Below are positions 8,274 through 18,027 of a stretch of DNA of 41,315 bases, piece by piece. Below the pieces are notes generated by a model, which ran no database searches, had not been told where the DNA came from, and worked only from the letters and a program-made list of their open reading frames with translations. The translations under genes were made by a program, and so were the position numbers. Numbering within the stretch: position 1 is the stretch's first letter; each line of letters starts with the position of its first letter. Source of the DNA: Lacticaseibacillus manihotivorans DSM 13343 = JCM 12514 (GTDB lineage: Bacteria; Bacillota; Bacilli; Lactobacillales; Lactobacillaceae); NCBI RefSeq assembly GCF_001435035.1, contig NZ_AZEU01000027.1, forward strand, positions 1 to 41,315, written 5' to 3'.

Positions 8274-9529
8274 CAGCCCACCTCTTTTTGTAAACAATAA
8301 ATCGCTTGTAAATCAAATTTTTCCGCCGCTTGCATCACTTGCTCGCGGGTGACGGCTTGAACGCCGGCAATATAGTCCGCTAAAGTATGCGGTTGGCTCG
8401 GCCATAAACTTTCTAATAACCCGACGCGGGCTAAGAAGCGTGGCGCATCATAGGCGGTTTCGCGATTGGCGATCAAGCCATCTTTCATGGTTTGCAGTTG
8501 GGCGTCAGTGAAATCGCCTTGTTGGATCTGGTTGAGCTGTTCGCCGATCAGCTTCAGCACAACCGCTTGTTTTTCCGCATCGATCCCAGTTTGCACCGTC
8601 ACCAAATGCCGCGCTTGATCAAAGGAGCTGGACGCATAATAAGCCAAGCTCGCCTTTTCACGGACATTAGTGAATAACTTGGATAACGCAGAACCACCGA
8701 ATAACTCATTGGCCACAATCGTTGCATAAGCTTTCGGACCAAAATAATCCGTGTCGACATGATAGCCGAGATTTAACTTCGCTTGAATCACCGGGGCGTT
8801 GACTTGATCGGTGAGCACTTCATGCACCGGCACCTCGACGTCAAGCGCTGCTTCAGCCAATGCTCGCGGTGCAAAATCAAAGTCCGCAGCGAATTGCTGA
8901 ACTTGTGCTTCATCAACATTGCCTAATACCACGATTTCAATGCGATCTTGGGTGAGCATTTGATGATAAACTGCCACCAAGTGTTTGGCCGTCACTTTCG
9001 CTAACCCTTCAGGCGTCCCAAAAGAAGGCGTCGCTTGGCTAGGGTCTCGTTGAAAATACAACGCTTGTAAGCCTAAAGCCGCTTGCGTTTGGCGATCTTC
9101 TTGTAAACTTTCCAAATACTGTTTCAAATTGTGTTGTTCACGAGAAAAAATTGCCTCATCAAAGCGGTCATTGACCATTAAAGGATTAAACAACACTTGC
9201 TTTAAAAAGGCCATCCCTTGGGCTAACAAATCGGATTGGGCCAATTGATCACTGAGCAAATTCATTGAGGCGGTGACGCGATGCATCCGCCCTTCTTTGC
9301 CCACGCCGATGCCAAAACTAGCCCCAAACAAAGCTTCGAGATAGGCGGATAATTCAGATTGCGTCGGATACTTGCGGCTAGCAGTTTCTAACACACTGGT
9401 CAACAGCGTCCGCGCCGCCACATCAGCTTTTGCTAACGGGGCTAAGAAATGCACCGCGATGCGGGTGGTTTTAAATTGGGTCGTGGGGATCACCGTTAAG
9501 CCCACGCCTTTGGTTAATTCAATGCGCAT
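8273..9529 (-). CDS. ymfF: M16 family peptidase-like protein YmfF (non-catalytic subunit)
   Basis: The 418-residue protein has the M16 fold features, including the conserved C-terminal segment ELFGGSALSKLFTNVREKASLAYYA (about 275-300), which corresponds to the R-Y substrate-binding region of the family. The HxxEH zinc motif near the N-terminus is missing, so this is expected to be the non-catalytic half of a heterodimer with YmfH. It starts with ATG at 9529, two bases behind the ftsK stop codon, and overlaps ymfH by one base. The gene order ftsK-ymfF-ymfH-ymfI is common in lactobacilli. Confidence 0.88.
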   Translation of the reverse strand: MRIELTKGVGLTVIPTTQFKTTRIAVHFLAPLAKADVAARTLLTSVLETASRKYPTQSELSAYLEALFGASFGIGVGKEGRMHRVTASMNLLSDQLAQSDLLAQGMAFLKQVLFNPLMVNDRFDEAIFSREQHNLKQYLESLQEDRQTQAALGLQALYFQRDPSQATPSFGTPEGLAKVTAKHLVAVYHQMLTQDRIEIVVLGNVDEAQVQQFAADFDFAPRALAEAALDVEVPVHEVLTDQVNAPVIQAKLNLGYHVDTDYFGPKAYATIVANELFGGSALSKLFTNVREKASLAYYASSSFDQARHLVTVQTGIDAEKQAVVLKLIGEQLNQIQQGDFTDAQLQTMKDGLIANRETAYDAPRFLARVGLLESLWPSQPHTLADYIAGVQAVTREQVMQAAEKFDLQAIYCLQKEVG

Positions 9530-9531
9530 GT

Positions 9532-11808
9532 TTACTCCTGTTCAGCTGGTGGATTCACTAAGACTTTGCGTGGCTTGGCCCCATCTGGTGGGGTGATGAT
9601 GCCTTGTTGTTGCAAGTCATCGATCAAGCGCGCCGCGCGGTTGTAGCCGATTCTAAAGCGGCGTTGCAACATACTGGTCGACGCACTTTGTTGCTGAATG
9701 ACAAAGGCTTTGGCATCATCATACAGCTCATCATCTGACGCGCCATTTTGACCTGGTTCTGGGGCATCGCTTGGCGCCATCTCTTCAATATACTCCGGCT
9801 GCACTTGATCGGTAATGGCATTGACCACGGCTTCCACATCCTCAGATGGGATAAACGCGCCTTGAATCCGCATCGGGCTAGAGGCATCGATGGGTTTGTA
9901 CAACATATCCCCGCGGCCAAGCAATTTTTCAGCGCCATTCGCATCCAAAATGGTCCGTGAATCGACCCCACTGGATACCGCAAAGGCAATGCGTGATGGA
10001 ATATTGGCTTTGATCAAGCCAGTGATAACATCAACCGAAGGCCGCTGAGTGGCGATGATGATGTGGATCCCAGCCGCCCGTGCCATTTGGGCTAAACGCA
10101 CAATTGCCGTTTCCACTTCATTACCAGCGACCATCATCAAATCAGATAATTCATCGACGATCACCACAATGTAAGGCATTTTAGTCATTGCAGGATCATC
10201 AGATTGGGCAACTTTTTTGTTGTATTCGCCCATATTGCGCACGCCAGCTGCGGCAAAGCGCTCATAGCGATGTTCCATTTCTTTGAGGACCTTGTTCAAC
10301 GCACTTGGCGCGAGCTTGGCTTCCGTCACCACTGGCGTCAATAAATGCGGCACACCGTTGTAAACCGACAATTCTACTTTTTTCGGATCGATCAACATCA
10401 TCCGCACTTGATCCGGTTTAGCCGTCATTAAAATGCTGGTGATGATCACGTTGATCATGACGGATTTCCCAGAGCCAGTAGCCCCAGCGATCAATAAGTG
10501 CGGCATTTTGGACAAGTCCATGGTTTGCACATGACCGTTGACGTCTTTACCTAACGGGATCACCAAAGGCTTGCCAGGATGTTGCGGCGAATGTTGCAAA
10601 ACGTCGCGATAGCCAACGGTGGCGATTTGGGTGTTCGGCACTTCGATCCCGATCAAGGATTTCCCAGGAATCGGCGCTTCGATCCGGATATCCTTAGCGG
10701 CTAAGGCTAAGGCCAAGTCATCGGCTAAGTTGACGATTTTTGACACTTTCACACCAGTGGCTGGTTGAATTTCATACTGGGTGATCGAAGGGCCTAAGGT
10801 GGCAGACTTCACCGACACATCCACCCCGAAGGAATCCATCGTATCTTTGAGTTTGATCCGGTTTTGCTTGATCAAATTCACTTCTTTGGATTGATCCACG
10901 GATTGCACTGGGGATAACAAGCTGATCGGCGGCATGATGTAATCGGCGCCGGTACTTGCGGTGTCCAACTCAGCTTCATCATCAGTTGTTTGAGTTTCCA
11001 CTGGTTCAGGCTGAGGTTGTGGTTTGGGTTGTTCTGGTTGCGGCGCTGGCGTTGGGGCATTGATGGTAAAATCATCCGCTTCTGCCCGCGGTTTCGGTAA
11101 ATCTTTATCTTCACTATTTTTTTTGGGCTTTTCAGCTTTCGGTTTTGGCTGGCGTTTAGGTTTTGTCGCCGCTTGGTCTTGCATATTGGCGATGCCCGTT
11201 TTCAACCCACTGACCGCCCGCGCGCAACCGTGGCCGATCGCATGAAACACATTGAAAACTTGTTCCGGGGTGACGCCAGCAATGATCAAAATACCAACAA
11301 CGGTCAACAAGCCAAACAGGATCTCGGTGCCGACCATGGAAATCAGCGGCGCAAATAAGCCAAAAATTAGCCCACCAAGCAAGCCGCCGCCAGCGTCACT
11401 GGTCGTGGTCACTAAGGCGAAATCATTTTGCAAGGTGCGCCAAATCGCCAGTTCAAAATGACTGTGCACATTGAGTTGACTCATCGACAAGCCGGTGACT
11501 AAGACGAGAATGCTGACGTAAGCGAGTAGGCCACCCCATAACCAGCGCGGCCGGATGTGGGGCAAGGTCGCAGTGGCTGCCAGCCATGCGCCAAAGCCGG
11601 TAAACAACACCGTCAAGAATAAGAACGTGTTGCCGCCGAGCAAGCGGAAGCAATTGGCGAACACTGCGCCGATGAGGCCAAGGCGAAACATGGCCAATAA
11701 ACCGATCACGACAAACACGACCCCTACCCAATTTAAGGTATGGTCTTTGGTGGTGGTGCGGCGAGTGGTTTTGCGTTTGCGCGTGGTCGGTTTGCGTCTA
11801 GTTGCCAT
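9532..11808 (-). CDS. ftsK: DNA translocase FtsK/SpoIIIE
   Basis: FtsK moves chromosome ends across the closing septum and helps dimer resolution. The 758 residues show a basic N-terminus, four or five membrane helices (about 27-180), a Pro/Lys/Glu-rich linker (about 212-285), and the motor: Walker A GATGSGKS (442-449), Walker B region [15 protein letters not shown], an ATQRPS sensor segment, and the C-terminal winged-helix gamma domain (about 695-750) that reads KOPS-type sequences. It starts with ATG at 11808 after GAGGAGG. It heads the long minus-strand cluster down to pgsA, with very short gaps that imply co-transcription. Confidence 0.95.
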   Translation of the reverse strand: MATRRKPTTRKRKTTRRTTTKDHTLNWVGVVFVVIGLLAMFRLGLIGAVFANCFRLLGGNTFLFLTVLFTGFGAWLAATATLPHIRPRWLWGGLLAYVSILVLVTGLSMSQLNVHSHFELAIWRTLQNDFALVTTTSDAGGGLLGGLIFGLFAPLISMVGTEILFGLLTVVGILIIAGVTPEQVFNVFHAIGHGCARAVSGLKTGIANMQDQAATKPKRQPKPKAEKPKKNSEDKDLPKPRAEADDFTINAPTPAPQPEQPKPQPQPEPVETQTTDDEAELDTASTGADYIMPPISLLSPVQSVDQSKEVNLIKQNRIKLKDTMDSFGVDVSVKSATLGPSITQYEIQPATGVKVSKIVNLADDLALALAAKDIRIEAPIPGKSLIGIEVPNTQIATVGYRDVLQHSPQHPGKPLVIPLGKDVNGHVQTMDLSKMPHLLIAGATGSGKSVMINVIITSILMTAKPDQVRMMLIDPKKVELSVYNGVPHLLTPVVTEAKLAPSALNKVLKEMEHRYERFAAAGVRNMGEYNKKVAQSDDPAMTKMPYIVVIVDELSDLMMVAGNEVETAIVRLAQMARAAGIHIIIATQRPSVDVITGLIKANIPSRIAFAVSSGVDSRTILDANGAEKLLGRGDMLYKPIDASSPMRIQGAFIPSEDVEAVVNAITDQVQPEYIEEMAPSDAPEPGQNGASDDELYDDAKAFVIQQQSASTSMLQRRFRIGYNRAARLIDDLQQQGIITPPDGAKPRKVLVNPPAEQE

Positions 11809-11838
11809 GTTTGCCTCCTCAAAGCTCTTAACTCACCT

Positions 11839-11866
11839 ATTATACACGACCCTCTCACTGAATGAA
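11839..11866 (-). promoter_or_regulatory. Probable promoter of the ftsK cluster
   Basis: A consensus TATAAT -10 (11844-11839, minus strand) has a TTCATT-like -35 sixteen bases upstream. It lies 30 bases before the ftsK start and after the topB terminator, as expected for the head of the operon. Confidence 0.6.
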
Positions 11867-11918
11867 AAAAGGCTTCCGACCGATATTATTTTGTGAAAAT
11901 AGTTTTGCGCCGAAAACT

Positions 11919-11945
11919 AAAAAAGCCTGACCCTCACAGTCAGAC
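11919..11945 (-). terminator. Terminator of topB
   Basis: GTCTGAC and GTCAGGC pair (7 bp with one G-U) around a 7-nt loop, followed by six T residues on the minus strand, nine bases past the topB stop codon. Confidence 0.8.
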
Positions 11946-11953
11946 TTTCTCAG

Positions 11954-14008
11954 TTAATCTTGATGCTTCATCGCAGCTTTCAAGGCTAATGCTAACGGAC
12001 TTTCTTCTTCAGGTTCGGCTTGTTTGCTATATTGCTTCATCAAACGTTGGGTTTCACGCTTGTTCACGCGGCCTTTTTTGCCTTTGGCTGCAGACATTTG
12101 CTCGGTGTTGCCACAGTTTTGACACTTGAAGTAATCGCCGTTGTTGCCAGTTAAGATCACCATTTTCTTGTGGCAATTGGCACAACGATGGTTGGACAAC
12201 TTGGGATCGCGGAAGCGGCTATAGTGGCATTCGGGATTCGAACAAATCAATTTCACGCCCATTTTGGTGGCCTTTTCACGCAAGCGCGAGCCACATTCTG
12301 GGCACTTCTTCATGGTTAAGTTGGGATCATCGTATTTGACGGTACTTTGTTTAACTTCAAGCACTAACCGCTTGGTGGCATCCTTGATGTCGCCCATGAA
12401 AGCCTTGCGGGTGGTTTGGCCTTTTTCGATGGCTTGCAGTTGTGCTTCCCAACGGGCGGTGAGATCTGGTGTCACGAGGTCTGGATTGACGAGTTTCAAC
12501 AAGGCATGGCCTTTGGTGGTGACCAAAAGTTCCCGGCCGCGCTTTTCCATCGAACCTGCAGATTGCAGCTTATCGATGATATCGGCGCGCGTCGCTGGGG
12601 TCCCTAAACCAAAGTGATCCATTTTGCCCAGCAAAGTCGCTTCGTTCAACCGGGCTGGTGGATTCGTTTGATGGGACTTGACGATAAACTTGCCAGAAAG
12701 CTTGGCGCCAACGGGTAAGGCTTCTGCAGTCGATTTTTCCACATCTTTAAACCCAGGCTCGATGACGCTGGTGGTTTTCACGGTTAACGTTTGGTCGCCG
12801 GCTTTTAAGGTGTAAGTCAACACGTCAGCGCGGTACGCCGGTTTGAACAAGTCGATGAAGCGCATGGCGATCAGGCGATAGATCTTCAGTTCATCTGGTT
12901 CCAACCGACTCGGGTCCACCATTTCTTCGGTGGGGATCAAGCCATAGTGATCGCCGACTTTGGCATCGTTATACACATAATCCGGGGCTGTGCCGCGTTT
13001 TGCCAGTTGGGCAGCAGTTTTGGAAAAGCGCCCCATCGCGGCCAGTCGCGCACCCATCGTGGCTTTAAGATCAGTGGTCAAATAGCGCGAATCCGTCCGC
13101 GGATAAGTGACCAACTTCTCGCGTTCATACAATCGTTGCAAGGTGTTGAGCGTTTGTTTTGGTGAGAAGCCGTATTGCTGGTTGGCCACTTGTTGCAATT
13201 CATTCAAGTCAAAAGGCAGTGGTGGCTGGACAGTTTCATGCTTGGCTTTCACTGCCGTCACGGTCAATTGTTGTTTGCTCAACGTGTCGGCTTCAACTTG
13301 GGCTTGGTGTTGATCCGAAAATTGCCGATCCAAACTGGCATTGCCCAATGGCGTCTTCACGCTAAGTTGATAATACGTCTGCGGCTTAAATTGATTGATT
13401 TTGGCTTCTTGAGCGGCCACAAAAGCTAACGTTGGGGTTTGCACGCGACCGGCAGACAGCGAATCATGATACTTCACGGTCAACGCGCGGGACACATTTA
13501 AGCCCACCAACCAATCGGCTTCTGCTCGGGCCAAGGCCGCTTGATGTAAGTTTTCAAAATCTGTTGCTGGCCGCAAATGGGCAAAGCCATCTTTAATCGC
13601 CGCATCAGTTTGCGACGAGATCCACAACCGCTTCAACGGCTGGTTGAATTTCAAATAATCAAAAATATACCGCGCGACCAATTCCCCTTCACGCCCAGCA
13701 TCCGTAGCGATGATACCGACTTTGATGTCTTGGCGCTTGGCTAAGGATTTCACCACGGCGAGTTGTTTGCGCGTTTCTTTCAGCGGGGTGATCTCTAAGG
13801 TTTCTGGGATCATTGGCAAGGTATTGAAAGTCCACTCGGCCCATTCTTTATGATATTGTTCTGGCATTTTCAAGGTGAGTAAGTGGCCAAGCGACCACGT
13901 GACGATGTAGCCATTGCCTTCAAAATAGCCGGCATGTTTTTGATCAGCTTTTAAAACGCGGGCCAGTTCAGCGCCGACGCTAGGTTTTTCTGCAAGAACC
14001 AGTTGCAT
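11954..14008 (-). CDS. topB: DNA topoisomerase III
   Basis: A type IA topoisomerase that relaxes and decatenates DNA. The 684 residues begin with the Toprim domain (LVLAEKPSVGAELARVL, then ATDAGREGE at 101-109, with the metal-binding acidic residues), followed by the strand-passage domain with the catalytic tyrosine Y302 in TYPRTDSRYL. The C-terminus adds zinc-ribbon modules: CPECGS...CSNPECH and CANCHKK...CQNCGN, a common extra in Gram-positive TopB. ATG at 14008 follows GAAAGGAT and lies 11 bases after the trmL stop codon, so the two form an operon with trmL first. Confidence 0.95.
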   Translation of the reverse strand: MQLVLAEKPSVGAELARVLKADQKHAGYFEGNGYIVTWSLGHLLTLKMPEQYHKEWAEWTFNTLPMIPETLEITPLKETRKQLAVVKSLAKRQDIKVGIIATDAGREGELVARYIFDYLKFNQPLKRLWISSQTDAAIKDGFAHLRPATDFENLHQAALARAEADWLVGLNVSRALTVKYHDSLSAGRVQTPTLAFVAAQEAKINQFKPQTYYQLSVKTPLGNASLDRQFSDQHQAQVEADTLSKQQLTVTAVKAKHETVQPPLPFDLNELQQVANQQYGFSPKQTLNTLQRLYEREKLVTYPRTDSRYLTTDLKATMGARLAAMGRFSKTAAQLAKRGTAPDYVYNDAKVGDHYGLIPTEEMVDPSRLEPDELKIYRLIAMRFIDLFKPAYRADVLTYTLKAGDQTLTVKTTSVIEPGFKDVEKSTAEALPVGAKLSGKFIVKSHQTNPPARLNEATLLGKMDHFGLGTPATRADIIDKLQSAGSMEKRGRELLVTTKGHALLKLVNPDLVTPDLTARWEAQLQAIEKGQTTRKAFMGDIKDATKRLVLEVKQSTVKYDDPNLTMKKCPECGSRLREKATKMGVKLICSNPECHYSRFRDPKLSNHRCANCHKKMVILTGNNGDYFKCQNCGNTEQMSAAKGKKGRVNKRETQRLMKQYSKQAEPEEESPLALALKAAMKHQD

Positions 14009-14019
14009 GAGGATCCTTT

Positions 14020-14529
14020 CTACTTGAGCTTGTCGTGTTCGTAGGTGTGCGTGCGTTCAAGGCCGGCGAAGTTTTGTTGGCGCAAGGCTTCAAAAATCAC
14101 CAACGCCGCACAGTTAGACAAGTTCAAGGCACGAACGTTTTCAGTCATCGGAATGCGCACCGCTTTTTCAGGGTTTTCGCGCATGAAGGGTTCAGGCAAG
14201 CCAGTGGTTTCCTTGCCGAACATGTAGTAGTGATCTTTGGTGGTGTCAGAATAATCGACATCGGAGTATGTTTTGTCCGCAAACTTGGAGACCAAATACA
14301 AGTAGCGCTTGTCAGGCACTGTGGCCATGAAATCGTCCAGCGAATCATGATACACGATTTTCACGCTGTCCCAATAGTCCAAGCCGGCGCGCTTCAGGTG
14401 TTTGTCGTCGGTTTCAAAGCCCAGCGGTTTGATCAAGTGTAAATAAGAGTCAGTTGCCGCGGCGGTGCGGGCGATGTTACCAGTGTTTGCTGGGATCAGC
14501 GGTTCAAACAAAACGATGTGATTAGCCAT
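14020..14529 (-). CDS. trmL: tRNA (cytidine/uridine-2'-O-)-methyltransferase, TrmL type
   Basis: TrmL methylates the ribose at wobble position 34 of certain tRNA-Leu species using S-adenosylmethionine. The 169-residue protein has the SPOUT fold signatures: N-terminal [19 protein letters not shown], the central [11 protein letters not shown] and the C-terminal knot segment [26 protein letters not shown]. Length matches the family. The start is the ATG at 14529 with GGAGGCAATC in front. It precedes topB in a two-gene operon. A TAGAAT -10 can be read upstream near 14554, but the -35 is poor. Confidence 0.93.
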   Translation of the reverse strand: MANHIVLFEPLIPANTGNIARTAAATDSYLHLIKPLGFETDDKHLKRAGLDYWDSVKIVYHDSLDDFMATVPDKRYLYLVSKFADKTYSDVDYSDTTKDHYYMFGKETTGLPEPFMRENPEKAVRIPMTENVRALNLSNCAALVIFEALRQQNFAGLERTHTYEHDKLK

Positions 14530-14626
14530 GATTGCCTCCAAAATTTGTGTTAACTCATTCTACCACAGTGACCAAAAAATCCCCCATGTCCCCTGAATAA
14601 GAGGATTTTCATGTTTTCCCGCGCAT

Positions 14627-14664
14627 AAAAATACCGCCTCGGTGTCTAGCACGGCGAGACGGTA
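14627..14664 (-). terminator. Terminator of the rlmA-like gene
   Basis: TACCGCCTCG and CGAGACGGTA pair over 10 positions with one mismatch, with a 13-nt loop, followed by five T residues on the minus strand. It stands about 120 bases past the rlmA-like stop codon. Confidence 0.6.
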
Positions 14665-14689
14665 CCTTAATTAAGTTTCCTATCGCTAA

Positions 14690-14726
14690 CTTTAATCAAT
14701 TTCCCAAAAGCAAGCCCTGATTAAAG
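14690..14726. repeat. 9-bp perfect inverted repeat in the gap after the rlmA-like gene
   Basis: CTTTAATCA and TGATTAAAG flank 19 bases. It lies between the rlmA-like stop codon and the terminator. It may be part of the 3' untranslated hairpin structure or an operator; nothing in the sequence decides. Confidence 0.35.
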
Positions 14727-14781
14727 CCAGAAATAAAAATGCTTAAGAGTAATTTAACACCTCATGATGCATTTTGCAACA

Positions 14782-15621
14782 CTAAGCATGAGATTTCATC
14801 ACCTGTAACAATTTGACGGCGACATGAATGCTGGCTGGTGGGTTGGCTAACAAGGCTGCGCGCTTATCAGCCGGGGCTTGCCAGCTCAACGGCGTCATCG
14901 CCACAATATCTTCAAACTGTGCGGCATCGACTGGAAAATCATATTCGATATCTGAAACTTCTGCGTCTGGATAAGTCGCCATAAACCGTTCCAACACTGG
15001 CGCATTGGAATATGTAGCTTTCGGGGTGCCCGCATACAAACCTTGGCGCAATTCACGCAAATAATCCGCTTCTGGGATCACTTTGAACAACCGCCCGCCA
15101 GCTTTGAGTACCCGATCAAACTCGGCATAAGCGCCTGGTGAAAATAAATCCACTAACACATCAAAGGAACCATCCACAAACGGCAACCGCGCCAAATCCG
15201 CGACACAGAAAAATGCAGGCGTATCCAACGCCCCAGCTAATTGAATTGCTGGTGCTGAAATATCAAACCCAATGGCATCTGCCCCAGTTTTGGCGAGATC
15301 TGCTGTCGGCGTCCCTTCGCCGCAACCGATGTCCAACAAGCGTTCATCCCCGCTGAGTTGCGCCGCGATCCGATCGACAAATGGCGAAAATAGCCCTGCT
15401 TGTAGTACGCGCCGCCGCGCTGCCAACATTTCCGCCGTATACTCGGTTTTTACTGGCGCATTTAAAAAGTTGATCGTGCCTTTTTTCGCTAGATCAAAGC
15501 GATGAGCATTAGCACACACAAACGAGTGGCCTTCCACAAACAGCGGTTCATGACACACCGGACAAGCAAACAATGGTCCCAGCCCTGCTGCCCATTGTGA
15601 CTTTGTATCGATTTTTTTCAA
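14782..15621 (-). CDS. rlmA: rRNA (guanine-N1)-methyltransferase, RlmA family
   Basis: RlmA enzymes methylate N1 of a guanine in helix 35 of 23S rRNA (G745 or G748), with effects on macrolide-type drugs. The 279 residues open with a zinc-binding module (CPVCHEPL...FVCANAHRFDLAKKGTINFL, Cys-x2-Cys and Cys-x3-His) and continue with a Rossmann methyltransferase domain: motif I LLDIGCGEGTPTADL (about 95-110). Length matches RlmA. The start appears to be TTG at 15621, with GGAGG seven bases upstream. It is divergent from corA with a 75-bp gap, so promoters must overlap there. Whether it is the RlmA(I) or RlmA(II) type cannot be told. Confidence 0.85.
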   Translation of the reverse strand: MKKIDTKSQWAAGLGPLFACPVCHEPLFVEGHSFVCANAHRFDLAKKGTINFLNAPVKTEYTAEMLAARRRVLQAGLFSPFVDRIAAQLSGDERLLDIGCGEGTPTADLAKTGADAIGFDISAPAIQLAGALDTPAFFCVADLARLPFVDGSFDVLVDLFSPGAYAEFDRVLKAGGRLFKVIPEADYLRELRQGLYAGTPKATYSNAPVLERFMATYPDAEVSDIEYDFPVDAAQFEDIVAMTPLSWQAPADKRAALLANPPASIHVAVKLLQVMKSHA

Positions 15622-15696
15622 TTAATTTCCTCCCGGCGTGCCAGCCTGCCTAATTTCGCGTAGAATGTTAGCTATAGAAACCACGGAGGGTCAGCC

Positions 15697-16644
15697 ATGC
15701 TTGCAATCTACAAGTTCGATGATACAAAAGCAAAGCTCACGACGCAAACCAAAATCACGCCAGGCGTGTGGATCAATGCTGTTGCGCCTGACGCAAGCGA
15801 ACGCCAGCGCTTAATGGAAAAAGCCCATGTCCCAGAAGACTTTCTGTTATATGGCTTAGATCCTGATGAAGGCGCACGTTACGAATATGAACCAGATGAC
15901 GACGCGCATCTGTTGATTTTTGATATGCCCATCGCCGGCCTCGACAAGAAAAAACGCGTCACCTATAAAACAGTGCCTTTGGCGATTATTTTGACCAAAA
16001 CGGCGATCATCACCATCGATCAACAATCCCAACCGTTATTGGCCATGTTCGCTGAAAATCGGGTGCCGAACTTCAACCCCGCCAAGCGCAACCAAGCGAG
16101 CCTCATGATGCTTTATCAAGTGACTGTCGCCTATTTAGCTTATTTGCGCGACATCAACAAAGCCCGCGAAGCCTTAGAAAATAAGTTGCAAAACAATTTG
16201 AAAAACGAAGAACTCTACGCATTAATGGGCATCCAACGCGGCTTGGTGTACTTTATGATGAGTATTAAAACCGACCGCAACGTGTTGGATCAACTGCGCC
16301 GCAATAATCCCCTCAGCTTAGACGAAGACGATCAAGATCTGCTGGATGATATCATCATTGAAAATCAGCAAGGGTCTGAAATGGCTGCGATTTCCAACTC
16401 CATCTTAAATGAAACCAGCGATACTTACTCGTCGATCATCAACAACAACATGAACGGGGTCATGAAATTCCTGACGTCTTATTCGATCATCTTGACGATT
16501 CCGACGTTAGTCTTCTCGTTTTATGGCATGAACGTGGAGCTGCCTTGGGCCAATATGCACGCCAGTTGGATCATCACGATCGCCATTTCCATTGCGATCG
16601 GCATCGTCGTCGGTTTCGAGTTCTGGCGGAAGAAGTATTTCTAA
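15697..16644 (+). CDS. corA: CorA family magnesium transporter
   Basis: CorA pentamers carry Mg2+ (and Co2+/Ni2+) across the cytoplasmic membrane. The 315-residue protein has a cytoplasmic alpha/beta and long-helix domain, two C-terminal membrane helices (about 255-275 and 288-308), and the selectivity motif GMN (in [10 protein letters not shown]) in the loop between them. The C-terminus is basic (EFWRKKYF), as usual. ATG at 15697 follows ACGGAGGG. A terminator stands about 30 bases behind the stop, so the gene is monocistronic. Confidence 0.95.
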   Translation: MLAIYKFDDTKAKLTTQTKITPGVWINAVAPDASERQRLMEKAHVPEDFLLYGLDPDEGARYEYEPDDDAHLLIFDMPIAGLDKKKRVTYKTVPLAIILTKTAIITIDQQSQPLLAMFAENRVPNFNPAKRNQASLMMLYQVTVAYLAYLRDINKAREALENKLQNNLKNEELYALMGIQRGLVYFMMSIKTDRNVLDQLRRNNPLSLDEDDQDLLDDIIIENQQGSEMAAISNSILNETSDTYSSIINNNMNGVMKFLTSYSIILTIPTLVFSFYGMNVELPWANMHASWIITIAISIAIGIVVGFEFWRKKYF

Positions 16645-16676
16645 TTTTCATCAGCACCATTCAATATTCGCATTTA

Positions 16677-16698
16677 AGTCTGCACATGCAGGCTTTTT
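16677..16698 (+). terminator. Terminator of corA
   Basis: AGTCTGC and GCAGGCT pair (7 bp, one G-U, loop ACAT) and are followed by six T residues on the plus strand. Confidence 0.85.
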
Positions 16699-16757
16699 TG
16701 TTGAACAAAATTCGGTTTTACAGAAATTGTCATTCGGAAATCAGTCGATCGGCGGCT

Positions 16758-16771
16758 AAAACACGAACAAT
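16758..16771 (+). promoter_or_regulatory. PurBox-like operator upstream of the guaC promoter
   Basis: AAAACACGAACAAT matches the core of the PurR binding site of Firmicutes (CGAAC in an A/T-rich frame). It is 22 bases upstream of the -35 and is the exact inverted copy of the site at 16860-16873. Confidence 0.55.
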
Positions 16772-16793
16772 TGTTACAAATTTCATTTTAGGT

Positions 16794-16822
16794 TTGACTT
16801 TTACCCGAACTTCGCCTATATT
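16794..16822 (+). promoter_or_regulatory. Promoter of guaC
   Basis: TTGACT (16794-16799) and TATATT (16817-16822) are 17 bases apart. The spacer contains ACCCGAACTT, a third PurBox-like core. The transcript would begin near 16829, giving a leader of about 60 nt. Confidence 0.75.
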
Positions 16823-16859
16823 ATCTCGTGGTGCGAAAAGTGCCGACGATTTATTGAAG

Positions 16860-16873
16860 ATTGTTCGTGTTTT
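16860..16873 (-). promoter_or_regulatory. PurBox-like operator in the guaC leader
   Basis: ATTGTTCGTGTTTT is the perfect 14-base inverted copy of the site at 16758-16771. It lies downstream of the promoter and ends two or three bases before the ribosome binding site of guaC, a position suited to repression. Confidence 0.55.
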
Positions 16874-16889
16874 TGAAAGGACGACAAGT

Positions 16890-17867
16890 ATGCAAATTTT
16901 TGACTATGAAGATATTCAACTGATTCCCAACAAGTGCATTGTGCGCTCGCGCAAAGAAGTCGATACGACCGTGGAATTTGGCGGCCGCACCTTCAAGTTG
17001 CCTGTTGTTCCCGCTAATATGCAAACGATCATTGACGAACCGCTGGCGCAATGGCTCGCCGAAAACGATTATTTTTATGTGATGCATCGCTTTAATCCCG
17101 AACGTCGGGCAGATTTTGTCGCGGATATGCACAGCAAAGGCTTGTTCGCGTCGATTTCGGTTGGCGTCAAACCCGAAGAATTCGCCTTTGTCAAAGAACT
17201 TGCCGGCCACAAGTTGAATCCTGAATACATCACCATCGATATCGCGCATGGCCATTCGCAAATCGTCATCGACATGATCCAACACATCAAGAAATATCTC
17301 CCTGACACGTTTGTCATCGCCGGTAACGTTGGCACCCCAGAAGGCGTTCGGGAACTCGAAAATGCTGGCGCTGACGCCACCAAAGTCGGCATCGGCCCAG
17401 GTAAGGTCTGCATCACCAAGCTCAAAACTGGCTTTGGGACCGGCGGCTGGCAACTGGCCGCTTTGCGCTGGTGTGCCAAAGCTGCTAGCAAGCCGATCAT
17501 CACCGATGGCGGAATCCGCAACAACGGTGACATCGCCAAGTCCTTACGTTTTGGTGCCACCATGTGCATGATCGGCTCACTTTTTGCCGGCCATTACGAA
17601 ACCCCAGGTAAAAAAGTCGAAAAAGACGGCAAAATGTTCCAAGAATATTATGGCTCCGCTTCTGAATATCAAAAAGGTGCCCATCATAACGTCGAAGGCA
17701 AAAAGATCCTTTTACCATTAAAAGGCCACATTGCCGACACGTTGACGGAAATGAAAGAAGATCTGCAGTCCTCTGTTTCTTACGCCGGCGGCCGCGATTT
17801 GGAAGCTTTGCGCAAAGTCGATTATGTCATCGTGAAAAACTCCATTTTTAACGGCGATCAATACTAA
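16890..17867 (+). CDS. guaC: GMP reductase
   Basis: GMP reductase converts GMP to IMP with NADPH and ammonia release, balancing guanine and adenine nucleotides. The 325-residue protein has the IMPDH/GMPR barrel with the phosphate-binding GNVGTPEGV segment and the active-site cysteine C174 in [11 protein letters not shown], followed by [16 protein letters not shown]. Its length matches the GuaC2 type of Gram-positive bacteria. ATG at 16890 follows AAAGGACG; the frame is open further upstream, but the conserved start [16 protein letters not shown] and the promoter position exclude longer starts. Transcription is monocistronic, with a terminator behind it and PurBox-like sites on both sides of the promoter, which points to control by PurR. 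Confidence 0.95.
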   Translation: MQIFDYEDIQLIPNKCIVRSRKEVDTTVEFGGRTFKLPVVPANMQTIIDEPLAQWLAENDYFYVMHRFNPERRADFVADMHSKGLFASISVGVKPEEFAFVKELAGHKLNPEYITIDIAHGHSQIVIDMIQHIKKYLPDTFVIAGNVGTPEGVRELENAGADATKVGIGPGKVCITKLKTGFGTGGWQLAALRWCAKAASKPIITDGGIRNNGDIAKSLRFGATMCMIGSLFAGHYETPGKKVEKDGKMFQEYYGSASEYQKGAHHNVEGKKILLPLKGHIADTLTEMKEDLQSSVSYAGGRDLEALRKVDYVIVKNSIFNGDQY

Positions 17868-17871
17868 GATC

Positions 17872-17904
17872 AAAGCGCGTCACCTGCGTGGTGGCGCGCT
17901 TTTT
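17872..17904 (+). terminator. Terminator of guaC
   Basis: AAAGCGCG/CGCGCTTT with an inner CACC/GGTG pairing, followed by T residues, five bases past the stop codon. Confidence 0.85.
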
Positions 17905-17932
17905 GTTTTGGTCAAGAAACGTCAAATTTCAC

Positions 17933-17961
17933 TTGTGATTTGAAAGTGCCCGTGTTAAACT
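17933..17961 (+). promoter_or_regulatory. Probable promoter of rpsN
   Basis: TTGTGA (17933-17938) and TAAACT (17956-17961) are 17 bases apart. An inverted repeat TTACT-N7-AGTAA (17972-17988) follows in the early leader and could be an operator; it does not match the Zur box I know for Bacillus. Confidence 0.5.
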
Positions 17962-18027
17962 AAATGAGTTGTTACTAACGGGAAGTAAGTTATTTTTAGA
18001 TAAATTCAAATCAAAGTGAGGAATTAT

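Noticed and set aside
16545-16889. N-terminal extension of guaC
   Set aside because: The frame is open but crosses the corA end, its terminator and the guaC promoter; the conserved start is at 16890.
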